64,000 nt of DNA. It comes from Pantoea sp. alder81 (GTDB lineage: Bacteria > Pseudomonadota > Gammaproteobacteria > Enterobacterales > Enterobacteriaceae). The translations under genes and the position numbers were made by a program. A model generated the notes under the pieces. The model ran no database searches, was not told the origin of the DNA, and worked only from the letters and a program-made list of their open reading frames with translations. Shown here in pieces: positions 1 to 8,147 of this stretch (its first letter is position 1; each line of letters begins with the position of its first letter). Where the stretch lies: contig NZ_JAIUDA010000001.1 of NCBI RefSeq assembly GCF_020179835.1, positions 744,001 through 808,000 of the forward strand. Direction: 5' to 3'.

Positions 1-199
1 GCGGCGTCGCCACCGAATCAGCAATCACTTTGGGGTTGGCACCAGGGTATTCCGCGCGCACCTGCACGCTGGGTGGCACCACGTTGGGGTATTCACTGAT
101 CGGCAGCAGCGGTATGGCGATCAGACCGGTGGTAAATATCAAGATCGACAGCACCGCCGCGAAAATCGGTCGGTCGATAAAAAAGCGGGAGAAATCCAT
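1..199 (-). CDS. RND efflux transporter permease, N-terminal fragment
   Basis: Inner-membrane proton-driven drug efflux pump of the AcrB/MexF family, cut by the window edge so only the first 66 residues are present. The start MDFSRFFIDRPIFAAVLSI followed by ISEYPNV and a YPGA segment is the standard RND N-terminus: first transmembrane helix, then the start of the porter domain. The ATG is at 199. The adaptor gene lies immediately upstream on the same strand with an 18-nt gap, so the two form an adaptor-pump operon. The family is certain; the substrate cannot be told. The order and adaptor sequence look more like MexE-MexF than AcrA-AcrB. Confidence 0.93.
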   Translation of the reverse strand, partial: MDFSRFFIDRPIFAAVLSILIFTTGLIAIPLLPISEYPNVVPPSVQVRAEYPGANPKVIADSVATP

Positions 200-217
200 A
201 ACAGGCAGTCTCGATTA

Positions 218-1372
218 TTATTGAGCGGAGCGCATTGCCACCGGTTGAGCTTTCACCGGCATGCCAGGCATGAAGACTTTCTGCAGGCCATTGACGATCA
301 CCTTGTCACCCGGCTTCAAACCGGATTGCACAATGCGCAGGCCATCAGCCAACTCGCCAGCCTGAATATCGCGACGCTCGGCTTTACCCTGCGCATCGAC
401 CACATAAACGTATTTACGATCCTGATCGGTCAGCACCGCTTTATCGTCGATCAACAGCGCGTTAAACGCGGCACTGCCGGGCAGACGCACGCGGGCAAAC
501 AGACCGGGCGTAAATTGACGTTCGTGATTATCCAGCGAGGCGCGCATGCGAATGGTGCCGGTGCTGGCAGTCAGCTGGTTATCGAGGAAATCGACGGTGC
601 CGTGATGTGGATAACCCTGTTCACCGGTCAGCGCGATTTCCACCGGCAGCGAGCCGCGGTTTTGTCCCTTACGCGCCATTGCCTGATACTGCAGGTAGGT
701 GGCTTCATCCACATCGAAATAGACATACATGCGATCCTGCGACACCAGCGTGGTGAGCACGCTGGCACTGTCACCTGCGGTCACCAGGTTGCCGGTGGTG
801 ATCATCGCGCGGCTGGCGCGGCCATCAATCGGGGCTGTCACGCGGGTAAAGTCGAGGTTCAGCTGCGCCATGTCGACCGCTGCCTGCGCAGAAAGCACAT
901 TGGCCTGCGCCTGGCTGGCTGCAGAACGACGCTGTTCCCACTCTTCACGGGATACCACATTGGTGCCAATCAGTTTATCGGTACGCGCCGATTCACTGCG
1001 TGCCAGCGATGCCTGACTGCGCGCCGTGGCCAGTTCAGCCTGTGCTTGTTCTAACGTGGCGCGGTAGGTGCGGTCATCGATGGTGAACAACACCTGACCT
1101 TTTTTCACGTCGTCGCCTTCGCGATAGTTAACCTGATCGATATAGCCAGAAACGCGGGGACGCAGCTGCACGCTCTGCACCGCTTCAAAGCGACCATTGA
1201 AGCTATCCCATTGGCTAACGTTTTGCTCTACCACCTGCGCGACACTCACTTCGGGCGGGGGTGGCGGGGCGTTTTGCGCCACACCACGATCGCAACCGGC
1301 CAGCAGGCTTCCCAGCAACATCACTCCTGACAGGCTTACCGCCCGACGAACCCCATATGTTTGCAGATGCAT
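218..1372 (-). CDS. Periplasmic adaptor (membrane fusion) lipoprotein of RND efflux pump
   Basis: AcrA/MexE-type adaptor of 384 residues, the usual length for the family. It links the RND pump to a TolC-like outer-membrane channel. The signal sequence ends in a lipobox LLAGC with Cys27 as the lipid site, followed by a proline-rich linker. A lipoyl half-motif (RPRVSGYIDQVNYREGD), an Ala/Gln-rich coiled-coil hairpin around residues 95-165 and beta-barrel segments follow. It is transcribed before the pump gene at 1-199. The AraC regulator at 1667 is divergent across a roughly 290-bp region with TTGCATTAA repeats, so it probably controls this pump. No outer-membrane channel gene is visible in the window. 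Confidence 0.92.
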   Translation of the reverse strand: MHLQTYGVRRAVSLSGVMLLGSLLAGCDRGVAQNAPPPPPEVSVAQVVEQNVSQWDSFNGRFEAVQSVQLRPRVSGYIDQVNYREGDDVKKGQVLFTIDDRTYRATLEQAQAELATARSQASLARSESARTDKLIGTNVVSREEWEQRRSAASQAQANVLSAQAAVDMAQLNLDFTRVTAPIDGRASRAMITTGNLVTAGDSASVLTTLVSQDRMYVYFDVDEATYLQYQAMARKGQNRGSLPVEIALTGEQGYPHHGTVDFLDNQLTASTGTIRMRASLDNHERQFTPGLFARVRLPGSAAFNALLIDDKAVLTDQDRKYVYVVDAQGKAERRDIQAGELADGLRIVQSGLKPGDKVIVNGLQKVFMPGMPVKAQPVAMRSAQ

Positions 1373-1436
1373 TGTTGTTATTCCGCGTTGGTGTAATAAA
1401 AAAAGGACATGTACGAAAAATCTGCAACTTTTAAGA

Positions 1437-1588
1437 TTGCATTAAAACGCGATGAGTGTAGGCTTCTGCAAACCGCATCTGCAAGAATATCTGATACACT
1501 TTATGTGCTGTTTTGATCAATTCGTTTCAAAGGGGGAAAGCCCCTACGGCGAGTGCGGCATTTAATGCAATAATAAAACTTGCATTAA
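1437..1588. promoter_or_regulatory. Divergent promoter region with three TTGCATTAA repeats
   Basis: The 294 bp between the efflux adaptor and the AraC gene hold no gene. A perfect inverted repeat TTAATGCAA (1562-1570) and TTGCATTAA (1580-1588) is separated by 9 bp. A third copy of TTGCATTAA lies at 1437-1445, near the adaptor start. Such spacing is typical of an operator for a regulator. The cognate protein is unknown; the adjacent AraC protein is a candidate, but the arms do not resemble the usual MarA/SoxS box. Confidence 0.45.
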
Positions 1589-1666
1589 GTGTCATAGTCA
1601 GTCACCCTTAAAGTGTAATTGCAACTGATACTGATACTGTTCGTTAAGGCGACGGGAGAAAATGGG

Positions 1667-2014
1667 ATGATGAGCGACGCATTTATTCACGATCTGATCG
1701 ACTGGATTGATAACAACATTGAAGCACGTCTGGATCTGGACACCGTAGCAGGGCGCGCCGGTTACTCGAAATGGCACCTGCAGCGTATGTTCAAAGAGCA
1801 CACCGGCTACCCGCTGGGTGAGTACATCCGTAATAAGAAACTGAAAAAATCGGCGGATCGTCTGACGACCACCAACGAACCGATCCTCAATGTGGCGATC
1901 TCACTGGGATTTGATTCGCAGCAGTCGTTCAATCGCAGCTTTAAACGCCAGTTCGGTGTTGCGCCAGGTGCATGGCGTCGACATGCCGTTCCTGCCGCCA
2001 GCGCGATGCAGTAA
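1667..2014 (+). CDS. Small AraC-family regulator (SoxS/MarA/RamA size class)
   Basis: A 115-residue protein made only of the AraC DNA-binding domain with two helix-turn-helix motifs. GYSKWHLQRMFK matches the first recognition helix of SoxS, MarA, RamA and the Rob N-terminus. FDSQQSFNRSFKRQFG matches the second. It would bind DNA as a monomer at mar/sox-type boxes and activate stress or efflux genes. A longer frame is open upstream, but ATG 1667 (or 1670) follows a GGGAGAA ribosome site and gives the normal family length. It is divergent from the RND pump and is followed by a strong terminator. Residues after about 108 are an extra Ala-rich tail. Which paralogue it is cannot be settled by eye. 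Confidence 0.85.
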   Translation: MMSDAFIHDLIDWIDNNIEARLDLDTVAGRAGYSKWHLQRMFKEHTGYPLGEYIRNKKLKKSADRLTTTNEPILNVAISLGFDSQQSFNRSFKRQFGVAPGAWRRHAVPAASAMQ

Positions 2015-2025
2015 CACCTCCGCCA

Positions 2026-2053
2026 GGGCCAGCCATGCTGGCCCGCGTTTTTC
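2026..2053 (+). terminator. Rho-independent terminator
   Basis: The stem GGGCCAGC / GCTGGCCC has a 3-nt loop and is followed by GCG and a T run. It lies 12 nt after the AraC-type gene. Confidence 0.85.
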
Positions 2054-2102
2054 TCCGCGTTAAAACTGCTATTATCGGCGTCCTGCCCCTCAGGATGTCA
2101 CT

Positions 2103-2537
2103 ATGTCAAAGAAACTCTGGATTGGATTACTCCTCGCGCTGGCCGCTACATGGGCCGGACTCAAACCGCATTTAGGCGGTAAAACGGCTGCCCACAGCGC
2201 TGATATTGCACAACTCACCGAGGCCAATACCGTCGCTCGCTGGTTGCAGCAGCACCATAAACTGCCCGATTTATATCTCACCAAAGGTGAAGCGCGTCGT
2301 CAGGGCTGGAACCCGAGCAAAGGCGACTTGTGCAACGTATTGCCTGGCCGGGCGATCGGTGGCGATCGTTTTAGCAATCGTGAACAGCGCCTGCCGATGC
2401 AACAAGGGCGGCAGTGGTATGAAGCCGATGTGAATTACGACTGCGGTCACCGCGATGCCGATCGTCTGCTTTACTCTTCAGATGGTTTGATCTTTCTGAC
2501 AACCGATCACTATCGCAGCTTCAAAGAGGTGAACTAA
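2103..2537 (+). CDS. Secreted barnase-like guanyl-specific ribonuclease
   Basis: A 144-residue N1/T1-family ribonuclease. The N-terminal hydrophobic segment (residues 5-20, KLWIGLLLALAATWAG) is a signal peptide or anchor. It is followed by the barnase-type sequence YLTKGEAR..GWNPSKGDLCNVLPGRAIGGD. The catalytic triad of barnase (Glu73, Arg87, His102) appears to be conserved as the Glu of YEADVNY, the Arg of RDADRLLYS and the His of TTDHYRSF. The enzyme would cleave RNA 3' to guanosine. The next gene, two bases downstream, is a barstar-like inhibitor that would protect the cytoplasm. It could be a housekeeping periplasmic RNase or a secreted antibacterial effector; no secretion domain is visible. 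Confidence 0.85.
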   Translation: MSKKLWIGLLLALAATWAGLKPHLGGKTAAHSADIAQLTEANTVARWLQQHHKLPDLYLTKGEARRQGWNPSKGDLCNVLPGRAIGGDRFSNREQRLPMQQGRQWYEADVNYDCGHRDADRLLYSSDGLIFLTTDHYRSFKEVN

Positions 2538-2539
2538 CC

Positions 2540-2806
2540 ATGTTGACGCTCTCTTTTGATTTCCAGCAGTTAGCCGATCGCCAGGCGTTCTACCGTGAGT
2601 TTGTGGCACAAAGCGGCTGCAGCGGGGCGTTTGGCTGCAATCTGGATGCGCTGTGGGATTGGCTGACAGGCGGGATTCAACTGCCCGCAGAGCTGCATTT
2701 GCATCATGTCGCACTGGCGAGTGAGGCGGAATTTGCCCCGGTGCTGGCGCTGATGGAAGAAGCGGCGCAGCAGCTGCGAGGCGAGCTGCGCCTGATTCAG
2801 GACTGA
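2540..2806 (+). CDS. Barstar-family ribonuclease inhibitor
   Basis: An 88-residue cytoplasmic barstar-like protein. The family signature is seen as FYREFVAQSG...FGCNLDALWDWLTGG, in which barstar uses acidic and aromatic residues of helix 2 to plug the RNase active site. The C-terminal beta strand ends LRLIQD. It has no signal peptide, as expected for an immunity protein. The start ATG at 2540 lies two bases after the RNase stop, so the pair is co-translated. The next gene (srfC) is convergent and begins directly after the stop. Confidence 0.85.
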   Translation: MLTLSFDFQQLADRQAFYREFVAQSGCSGAFGCNLDALWDWLTGGIQLPAELHLHHVALASEAEFAPVLALMEEAAQQLRGELRLIQD

Positions 2807-5176
2807 TTACGCGTGCAACGGCAGCAGCAAAATAGCCAGCATCTGGCGTGCATTGGCGGGCAGGTCACCGCCGCCGGTATAACCGTTGTTCTCCACGATC
2901 ACCGAATTTAATCCCACCAGCCAGTCATAGATGTAATACGCAGTATGATTGGCGGGTGCGGCTGACAAGCGGGTTAAGCGCTGTCCCGGCGAGAAACTGA
3001 CGCTGGGCGCAGGCGGACGCGCGAAGATGGTTTGTCCGCGATTAACACGACTCTCCGGGCGCTCGCTCTCCGGGCGCTGCAGGAAGCCGAGCCAGGCGAC
3101 AAAATCACCCAACACCGTCATTGCGCGCGAGACCTGACGATCGGTCCGTGCTTCATGTGCGCTGGCCTGAGCATCCGGTTCATTAAGTGCGCTTTGCAGC
3201 TTATTCAACACCTTCAGGCGGAAGCTGGCGGTAATCAGCTCTTCCACCAGCATTTCCATGGTCGGTTTATCGACGTTCAGCAGTGCCAGCAAACTGCGGC
3301 TTTCCGGCAACTGGCGCAGGTGCTCAAGCCACAGCGCAAACACCTGCTGCGGGAACTGCTGATCGCGCTGACCACTGTTACGCGGTTCAGCGGGCGCAAC
3401 CGGCTCATCTTTGAACAGGTCAAATTCAAAGCCAATGCCAAAATAGCTCTGCTCAGCGGCTGCGGTCTTCGCACTGTGCTGCGCGACAGTGCCGCTGCTC
3501 TGGCTCAGCCACAGCTGGCGCACCGCTTCGCGCGAAGGCTGTAAACGCTCCAGCAGTTCGCCGTGCAGGCCGGTGCGATGCTGCAAGCACTTCAGCAAGG
3601 TGTCGGAAATCGCCTGCTTGCGTGCCGCCTGTTCTGGCGTGGCAGTGGATTCGGTCCACGGCTGCAAACGTTCGACCAGCTTCTGCTGCAAGGTGCTCAA
3701 CTGCTGGGCCAGACGATCACGACGCGCTTCCGGCTGCATCTCATCCTGCAGCCAGCTGCCCATGCGATCGACGCCAGCGCGATCCAGCGCCAGCATCGAG
3801 CCCCAGCTTTGTCCTGGTTGCCCAATCTGACGCTGCACGGCTTCATCAACATTAATCTGCTGCTGCTGATAGCGCGCATCGTGCGGCGTGATTGCCCAAA
3901 TCAGGCGGGGCTTCTCGCCGCTGGCCGCTACGGTTTGATGGATATGCCATTCGCGCAGTGCATTGACCGCAATGTCGGTATCCAGACGCTGGCTGGCGGC
4001 GGTACAGATCAGCATGAGATCGATGCCCTGACGCGCGGCATACAGTCCCGGCAACAGCGCACGTTTTTGCTCCAGCAGCGCCGCCCGCAGAGGATCGCGT
4101 TTGCGCAGCTGGGCTAAATCTTCTTGCTGACCCACGTCGGCAGGCTGGCCGGGCGCTGGCAGCTCCAGCATATCGGCTTCGTCATACAGCGCCTGGCGCG
4201 GTGTTGAATTCAGCGGAACGGTGATTTCAAGCGTCAGCAGCGCCAGCAGGCCCAGCGGCACAGGCTGCGGTTTACTGACACGATTGGCGACAATCGGGCA
4301 GACTTCTATCATTTCCTGCCAGTCAGCATCGTTGCTAATCAGTTTTTCCGCAGGCAGCGAGGCGTCATCGGTTAACAGGCTCAGCGGCGCGAGCAGGCGC
4401 GGCGCCTGACGCAGTTGATGGCGCAGGTGCATCAGATTACGCAGCTGTTCGTTTAGCGCCACCTGATTAGGCCACAGCAGCGAAAACAGCTGGATGCGGT
4501 CATCGACGTTTAACCACGGGGCAAGTTCCACCGCCTGCGGCCAGAAGTGGCGATCCAGCACCTCTGCATGACGATGCTGGCGGCGGCTCCACGCCCATAA
4601 CGTGATCAGCGCATCGCCGTCGAGGCCCGGCTGTGGCTCGTCCTGACGATGGCGCTGTAAACGCTGTAGCGCGGCATCGATCACTGCACTGTCTGGCTGC
4701 AATTCAGTTTTGGCACAGGCCAGCACCAGGCGAATCAACTCCACGTCATTGAGCAGCGTCATCTCCAGTGGCCAGGCGCTGGACTGCGTTTCACGCTGAT
4801 GGCTGAAGCGGGTGGCAATGGCAAAATCGAGATTGCCGGGATTGATGTTCTGGAAATGGTTCACGATTCTATCGCCCAGACGCGCCATGAGCTGGCCCTG
4901 CGCATCACCCACCATTTCACTCAACAGCCACGCTTTGCCCGCCTGTGACTGGCCAAACATCGCCAGCGTCACCGGACGTGCCAGTTGACGCGCCAGCGCA
5001 TGACTTTCCACGCGCGCGCGGCGCAGTTGCAGCCGCAGGGTGTCGGCTTCCAGTGCCAGACGCGGTGCCTGCGCCTGATGGGTTTCAATCCAGTTCAGTG
5101 CGCCGTCCAGCGTCTCCTGCATCAGGCTCAGACGTTTGGCGGGCGTAACAGAGGTGGCTCTTTTGGCAGTTCTCAT
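2807..5176 (-). CDS. srfC: SrfC-family virulence factor, P-loop-like protein
   Basis: A 789-residue protein matching the SrfC-type putative virulence factor family found next to SrfB. Near residue 75 there is a Walker A-like segment (MFGQSQAGKAWLL) in which the usual Ser/Thr after GK is Ala, so nucleotide binding is plausible but degenerate. The rest is rich in Leu, Gln and Arg, with long predicted helices and dynamin/GTPase-like spacing. No signal peptide or transmembrane helix is evident. Its start overlaps the srfB stop by 4 nt (ATGA), so the two are translationally coupled. The family was named from SsrB-regulated genes in Salmonella; its molecular role is not settled. Confidence 0.85.
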   Translation of the reverse strand: MRTAKRATSVTPAKRLSLMQETLDGALNWIETHQAQAPRLALEADTLRLQLRRARVESHALARQLARPVTLAMFGQSQAGKAWLLSEMVGDAQGQLMARLGDRIVNHFQNINPGNLDFAIATRFSHQRETQSSAWPLEMTLLNDVELIRLVLACAKTELQPDSAVIDAALQRLQRHRQDEPQPGLDGDALITLWAWSRRQHRHAEVLDRHFWPQAVELAPWLNVDDRIQLFSLLWPNQVALNEQLRNLMHLRHQLRQAPRLLAPLSLLTDDASLPAEKLISNDADWQEMIEVCPIVANRVSKPQPVPLGLLALLTLEITVPLNSTPRQALYDEADMLELPAPGQPADVGQQEDLAQLRKRDPLRAALLEQKRALLPGLYAARQGIDLMLICTAASQRLDTDIAVNALREWHIHQTVAASGEKPRLIWAITPHDARYQQQQINVDEAVQRQIGQPGQSWGSMLALDRAGVDRMGSWLQDEMQPEARRDRLAQQLSTLQQKLVERLQPWTESTATPEQAARKQAISDTLLKCLQHRTGLHGELLERLQPSREAVRQLWLSQSSGTVAQHSAKTAAAEQSYFGIGFEFDLFKDEPVAPAEPRNSGQRDQQFPQQVFALWLEHLRQLPESRSLLALLNVDKPTMEMLVEELITASFRLKVLNKLQSALNEPDAQASAHEARTDRQVSRAMTVLGDFVAWLGFLQRPESERPESRVNRGQTIFARPPAPSVSFSPGQRLTRLSAAPANHTAYYIYDWLVGLNSVIVENNGYTGGGDLPANARQMLAILLLPLHA

Positions 5177-8145
5177 CGTTTGCAGACGCTCCCGCTGTCA
5201 ATCCAATACTGCGCGTTGGCATTGCCCGTCGCAGACAGCGTATTCAGTTTCAGACTCAGTTGCTCCAGTGGCACGCGGGTGCCGTCATCCATACGGGCAT
5301 CGCTCAGCACCAGACGCTCCGGACCAAAGTTGTCCGGCCCCGGCTGCACCGCCAGCTTAATACGCAGGATGCTTTCGCCGGCGACTTTACGCGCCAGATT
5401 CGGATCGGTGATGCTCAGACTGTACAGCGGTGAAGCTGGCCAGCGGTCATTATCCAGCTGACGGAAACCGAGGCAGACATTGCCGCGAATCCGGAAGCTG
5501 CTTTTACGATCCAGCGCGAAATCCCCTTTATCGAGATCGATCTCGCTATAGCACAGGTTGTCATCGCTCAGTGTGGCCGTTTCATCCAGCACGCCGAGAT
5601 AGCGAATGGTGGAGTAAGGCTCGAAATCACCGGCGCGGAACCAGAAGCTGCTGAGACGCAGATCGAGCGCCAGCAGACACAGCATCGCGCCCACGGCGGC
5701 CGTGGATTTCGGGTTATCGATACGACCTTGCTTGTTAAACGGATACCAGTCGCTGGTGTGATAGCCTTCCAGCGACAGAATACGGCTGCCCGGCAGCGGC
5801 TGCAGATGGCGTACCAATGCCTGAATGCCAGGGAAGCGCGAAGGACGGCCCGTCAGTAACAACACATCACACTGATAGAGTGACACCACTTCGCACATGG
5901 CGCGCAGGGCCGGGATGATGGCCATCCGATGTTGCAGGAATTCACCGTGCAGCTGCGCCATGCTGACCACCAAAGGCACATCAAGCAGATCGAAGCGGTT
6001 GTCGCCGCCCAGCGTGCGCTGAATCTCGCCGTTCACAAACGCCAGCACGCTGCTGGCCGGTTTTTGTGGCACCAGCTCGCCGAACAGCGCATTGATTTCG
6101 CTGTGGCTGTCGAGCGGATCCCAGTTTTCATAACGTTCCAGCACCGCCTGCGCCAGCGGGATAAACAGCTGCAAGGTGACTTGCTGACGCAGCGTGGCTT
6201 GCCCATCCATGCGGCTGTCGTGACCGAACAGTTTGTTCATCAGCGGTTCGGCCAGCGTCAGGCCAGCCTTCTGCAGGCTTTGTTGCAGTGCAGGCAGAAT
6301 CCACAGTTGAATCACATCCAGCAGAATATCGTCGCCCGCCACTTTGAAGCCTTCACGGAACAGCAGGCGTGGGGTGATTTTAACGTTGTTGCCCTGGCCA
6401 TCGTCCAGTCGATATTGGGTGATGGCCAGATCGGTGGTGCCGCCGCCGATATCAATAGAAGCGATGCGCAGGCTTTTTCCCGGCACTTCGTCAGCTTCGC
6501 GCGGACGATCCGGGCGCGCCATGCTGCTGAAGAAATCTTCGGCACGCCCGGCAAAGTTCACCTGGGTTTCATTAAACAGCCACACCATCTGGCCGCAGGT
6601 GGCTTCGTCCCACTCCATCTGCACATCGGGCACCGGGCGCAGGCTTTTTGCCTGGCTCTGCACGCTGAAATCGTCTTCGGCTGGATGCCAGTCTTCGGCT
6701 TTCCACACCAGCGCGATGGCTTCCTGCATGCGACGACGGAAAATCTCGCGCTCCGGCTTCGGCATGGCGGAAGGTAACGTCAGGATCACGTGGCGCAGCT
6801 GACGCGGTGCCTGGCTTTGCGGCATGCGCTGACGCTGTGCCACGCTGTTCATCTGCATCATCGCCTGAGCCAGCAGCTCACACAGCATAAAGGTCATCAG
6901 CGAACTGCGGCTGTAGCTGGCCGAAAACACCGGCAAGCGATCGTCTTCTGCCAGCGCATGCAGCGGCTGGCCTTCATCATTCAGCAGTAAAGTGAAGGGC
7001 AAAGCCGTTGCCTGCGGCTCATCACTGCTGCCGTTAGCATTGAAGCGCCAGCCTGGCTGATAACGTGCTTCATCCCACAGATAGCGGCGCGGACTGGAGA
7101 GCCCGGTGCTGCCTTCGGTGCCCGCGCGCAGCAGCGCCAGGCGGCTGGCTTCACGACCGACGCGCGTCAGCGATGGCCACATAAAGGCGTTTTCGCGGCC
7201 GCTCTCCAGTGAGAAGTTAGCTTTACCAAAACGGGTTTCTGCGAATTCGAGACGGCTGTCAAACAGCTCGTTATACACCTGATGCGGTTCGGAGAGGTCG
7301 CGCAGTTGCAGTTCGTAAGTCTGGCGCAGACCGTTGCTCTCTTCAGCGTGGTCTTCTACCAGAATGCCGCAGGTGTGCGAGTTGCCAACGTCGAGGATGA
7401 TATCGACATTCACCGCCGGGGTTTGCAGCGAGGTGGCCTGGATGTAGATTTCAGCCAGATCCAACTGCTCGCCCAACAGCTCCAGCAGGTTGAGATAATG
7501 CGCCTGGTATTCAAATTCACGCAGCGCCTGATTCAGCTCCTGCTCACGGCGTGACTCCAGTGCATTAACCTGCTGAGCGAAGGTTTCGCGCAGCCAGCCA
7601 TCCACCCAGGTGTGATCAAGAAACTCACCCAGTTCATAGTTGTGCCACGCGAGAGCAAAGCTCACGCCGTTTTGCGCATCGGCCTTGCTCAGACCGTGCT
7701 GCTCGCCGCCGTCCTGTTCCGGCACGATACGGGTATCAAACGCCAACGTAATGCGATGAGTATTACCTGCGGCATCCGGCTGATCCAGCGGTGCCAGATG
7801 CAGACGTGCCCAGTTATCTGGCCCGCCGATAAAACGGCGACCGCTGGTGCAGCGCAGCACCGGCAGTGGCAGCCACTGATGTGCCAGCAGCGTCAACGAA
7901 TCTGCCAGCGCAATATCCGACTCGGGACGCACCACTTCCGCTGCGCCACCGTCTTCGGGATAGAGCAAGAATTTACCGCTGTTGCCGTCAACATTCAGCC
8001 GCAACAGCGGGCCGTTAGCAGTTTGACGAACGAACTGGCGGCGCGCCTGCAAGGCAGGCAGGCGTAAGCCAAAATCGAGAAACTGCACACCGCTATCTTC
8101 AATCAGCGTGATTTTTTGTTTGTCATCGATGAGGGGAGCCAACAT
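5173..8145 (-). CDS. srfB: SrfB-family protein with actin/Hsp70-like ATPase fold
   Basis: A 990-residue SrfB-type virulence factor. Two phosphate-binding motifs of the actin/Hsp70/FtsA superfamily are visible: DVGNSHTCGILVED near residue 250 (phosphate 1) and IDIGGGTTDLAITQY near residue 565 (phosphate 2). The family is therefore a predicted ATPase. No signal peptide is visible. It is the middle gene of srfA-srfB-srfC: srfA ends 2 nt upstream of its start and srfC overlaps its stop by 4 nt. The order, coupling and sizes fit the conserved srf operon of enterobacteria. Function is inferred only from fold motifs. No secretion-system gene is nearby. Confidence 0.88.
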   Translation of the reverse strand: MLAPLIDDKQKITLIEDSGVQFLDFGLRLPALQARRQFVRQTANGPLLRLNVDGNSGKFLLYPEDGGAAEVVRPESDIALADSLTLLAHQWLPLPVLRCTSGRRFIGGPDNWARLHLAPLDQPDAAGNTHRITLAFDTRIVPEQDGGEQHGLSKADAQNGVSFALAWHNYELGEFLDHTWVDGWLRETFAQQVNALESRREQELNQALREFEYQAHYLNLLELLGEQLDLAEIYIQATSLQTPAVNVDIILDVGNSHTCGILVEDHAEESNGLRQTYELQLRDLSEPHQVYNELFDSRLEFAETRFGKANFSLESGRENAFMWPSLTRVGREASRLALLRAGTEGSTGLSSPRRYLWDEARYQPGWRFNANGSSDEPQATALPFTLLLNDEGQPLHALAEDDRLPVFSASYSRSSLMTFMLCELLAQAMMQMNSVAQRQRMPQSQAPRQLRHVILTLPSAMPKPEREIFRRRMQEAIALVWKAEDWHPAEDDFSVQSQAKSLRPVPDVQMEWDEATCGQMVWLFNETQVNFAGRAEDFFSSMARPDRPREADEVPGKSLRIASIDIGGGTTDLAITQYRLDDGQGNNVKITPRLLFREGFKVAGDDILLDVIQLWILPALQQSLQKAGLTLAEPLMNKLFGHDSRMDGQATLRQQVTLQLFIPLAQAVLERYENWDPLDSHSEINALFGELVPQKPASSVLAFVNGEIQRTLGGDNRFDLLDVPLVVSMAQLHGEFLQHRMAIIPALRAMCEVVSLYQCDVLLLTGRPSRFPGIQALVRHLQPLPGSRILSLEGYHTSDWYPFNKQGRIDNPKSTAAVGAMLCLLALDLRLSSFWFRAGDFEPYSTIRYLGVLDETATLSDDNLCYSEIDLDKGDFALDRKSSFRIRGNVCLGFRQLDNDRWPASPLYSLSITDPNLARKVAGESILRIKLAVQPGPDNFGPERLVLSDARMDDGTRVPLEQLSLKLNTLSATGNANAQYWIDSGSVCKR

Positions 8146-8147
8146 GT

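Noticed and set aside
221-1054. 277-codon open frame on the plus strand opposite the efflux adaptor
   Set aside because: It is the complement of a clearly coding GC-rich gene, shows no family motif and has His/Gln-rich shadow composition.
5929-6777. 282-codon open frame opposite srfB
   Set aside because: Shadow frame with no signal, no motif and no ribosome site; srfB on the other strand has clear ATPase motifs.
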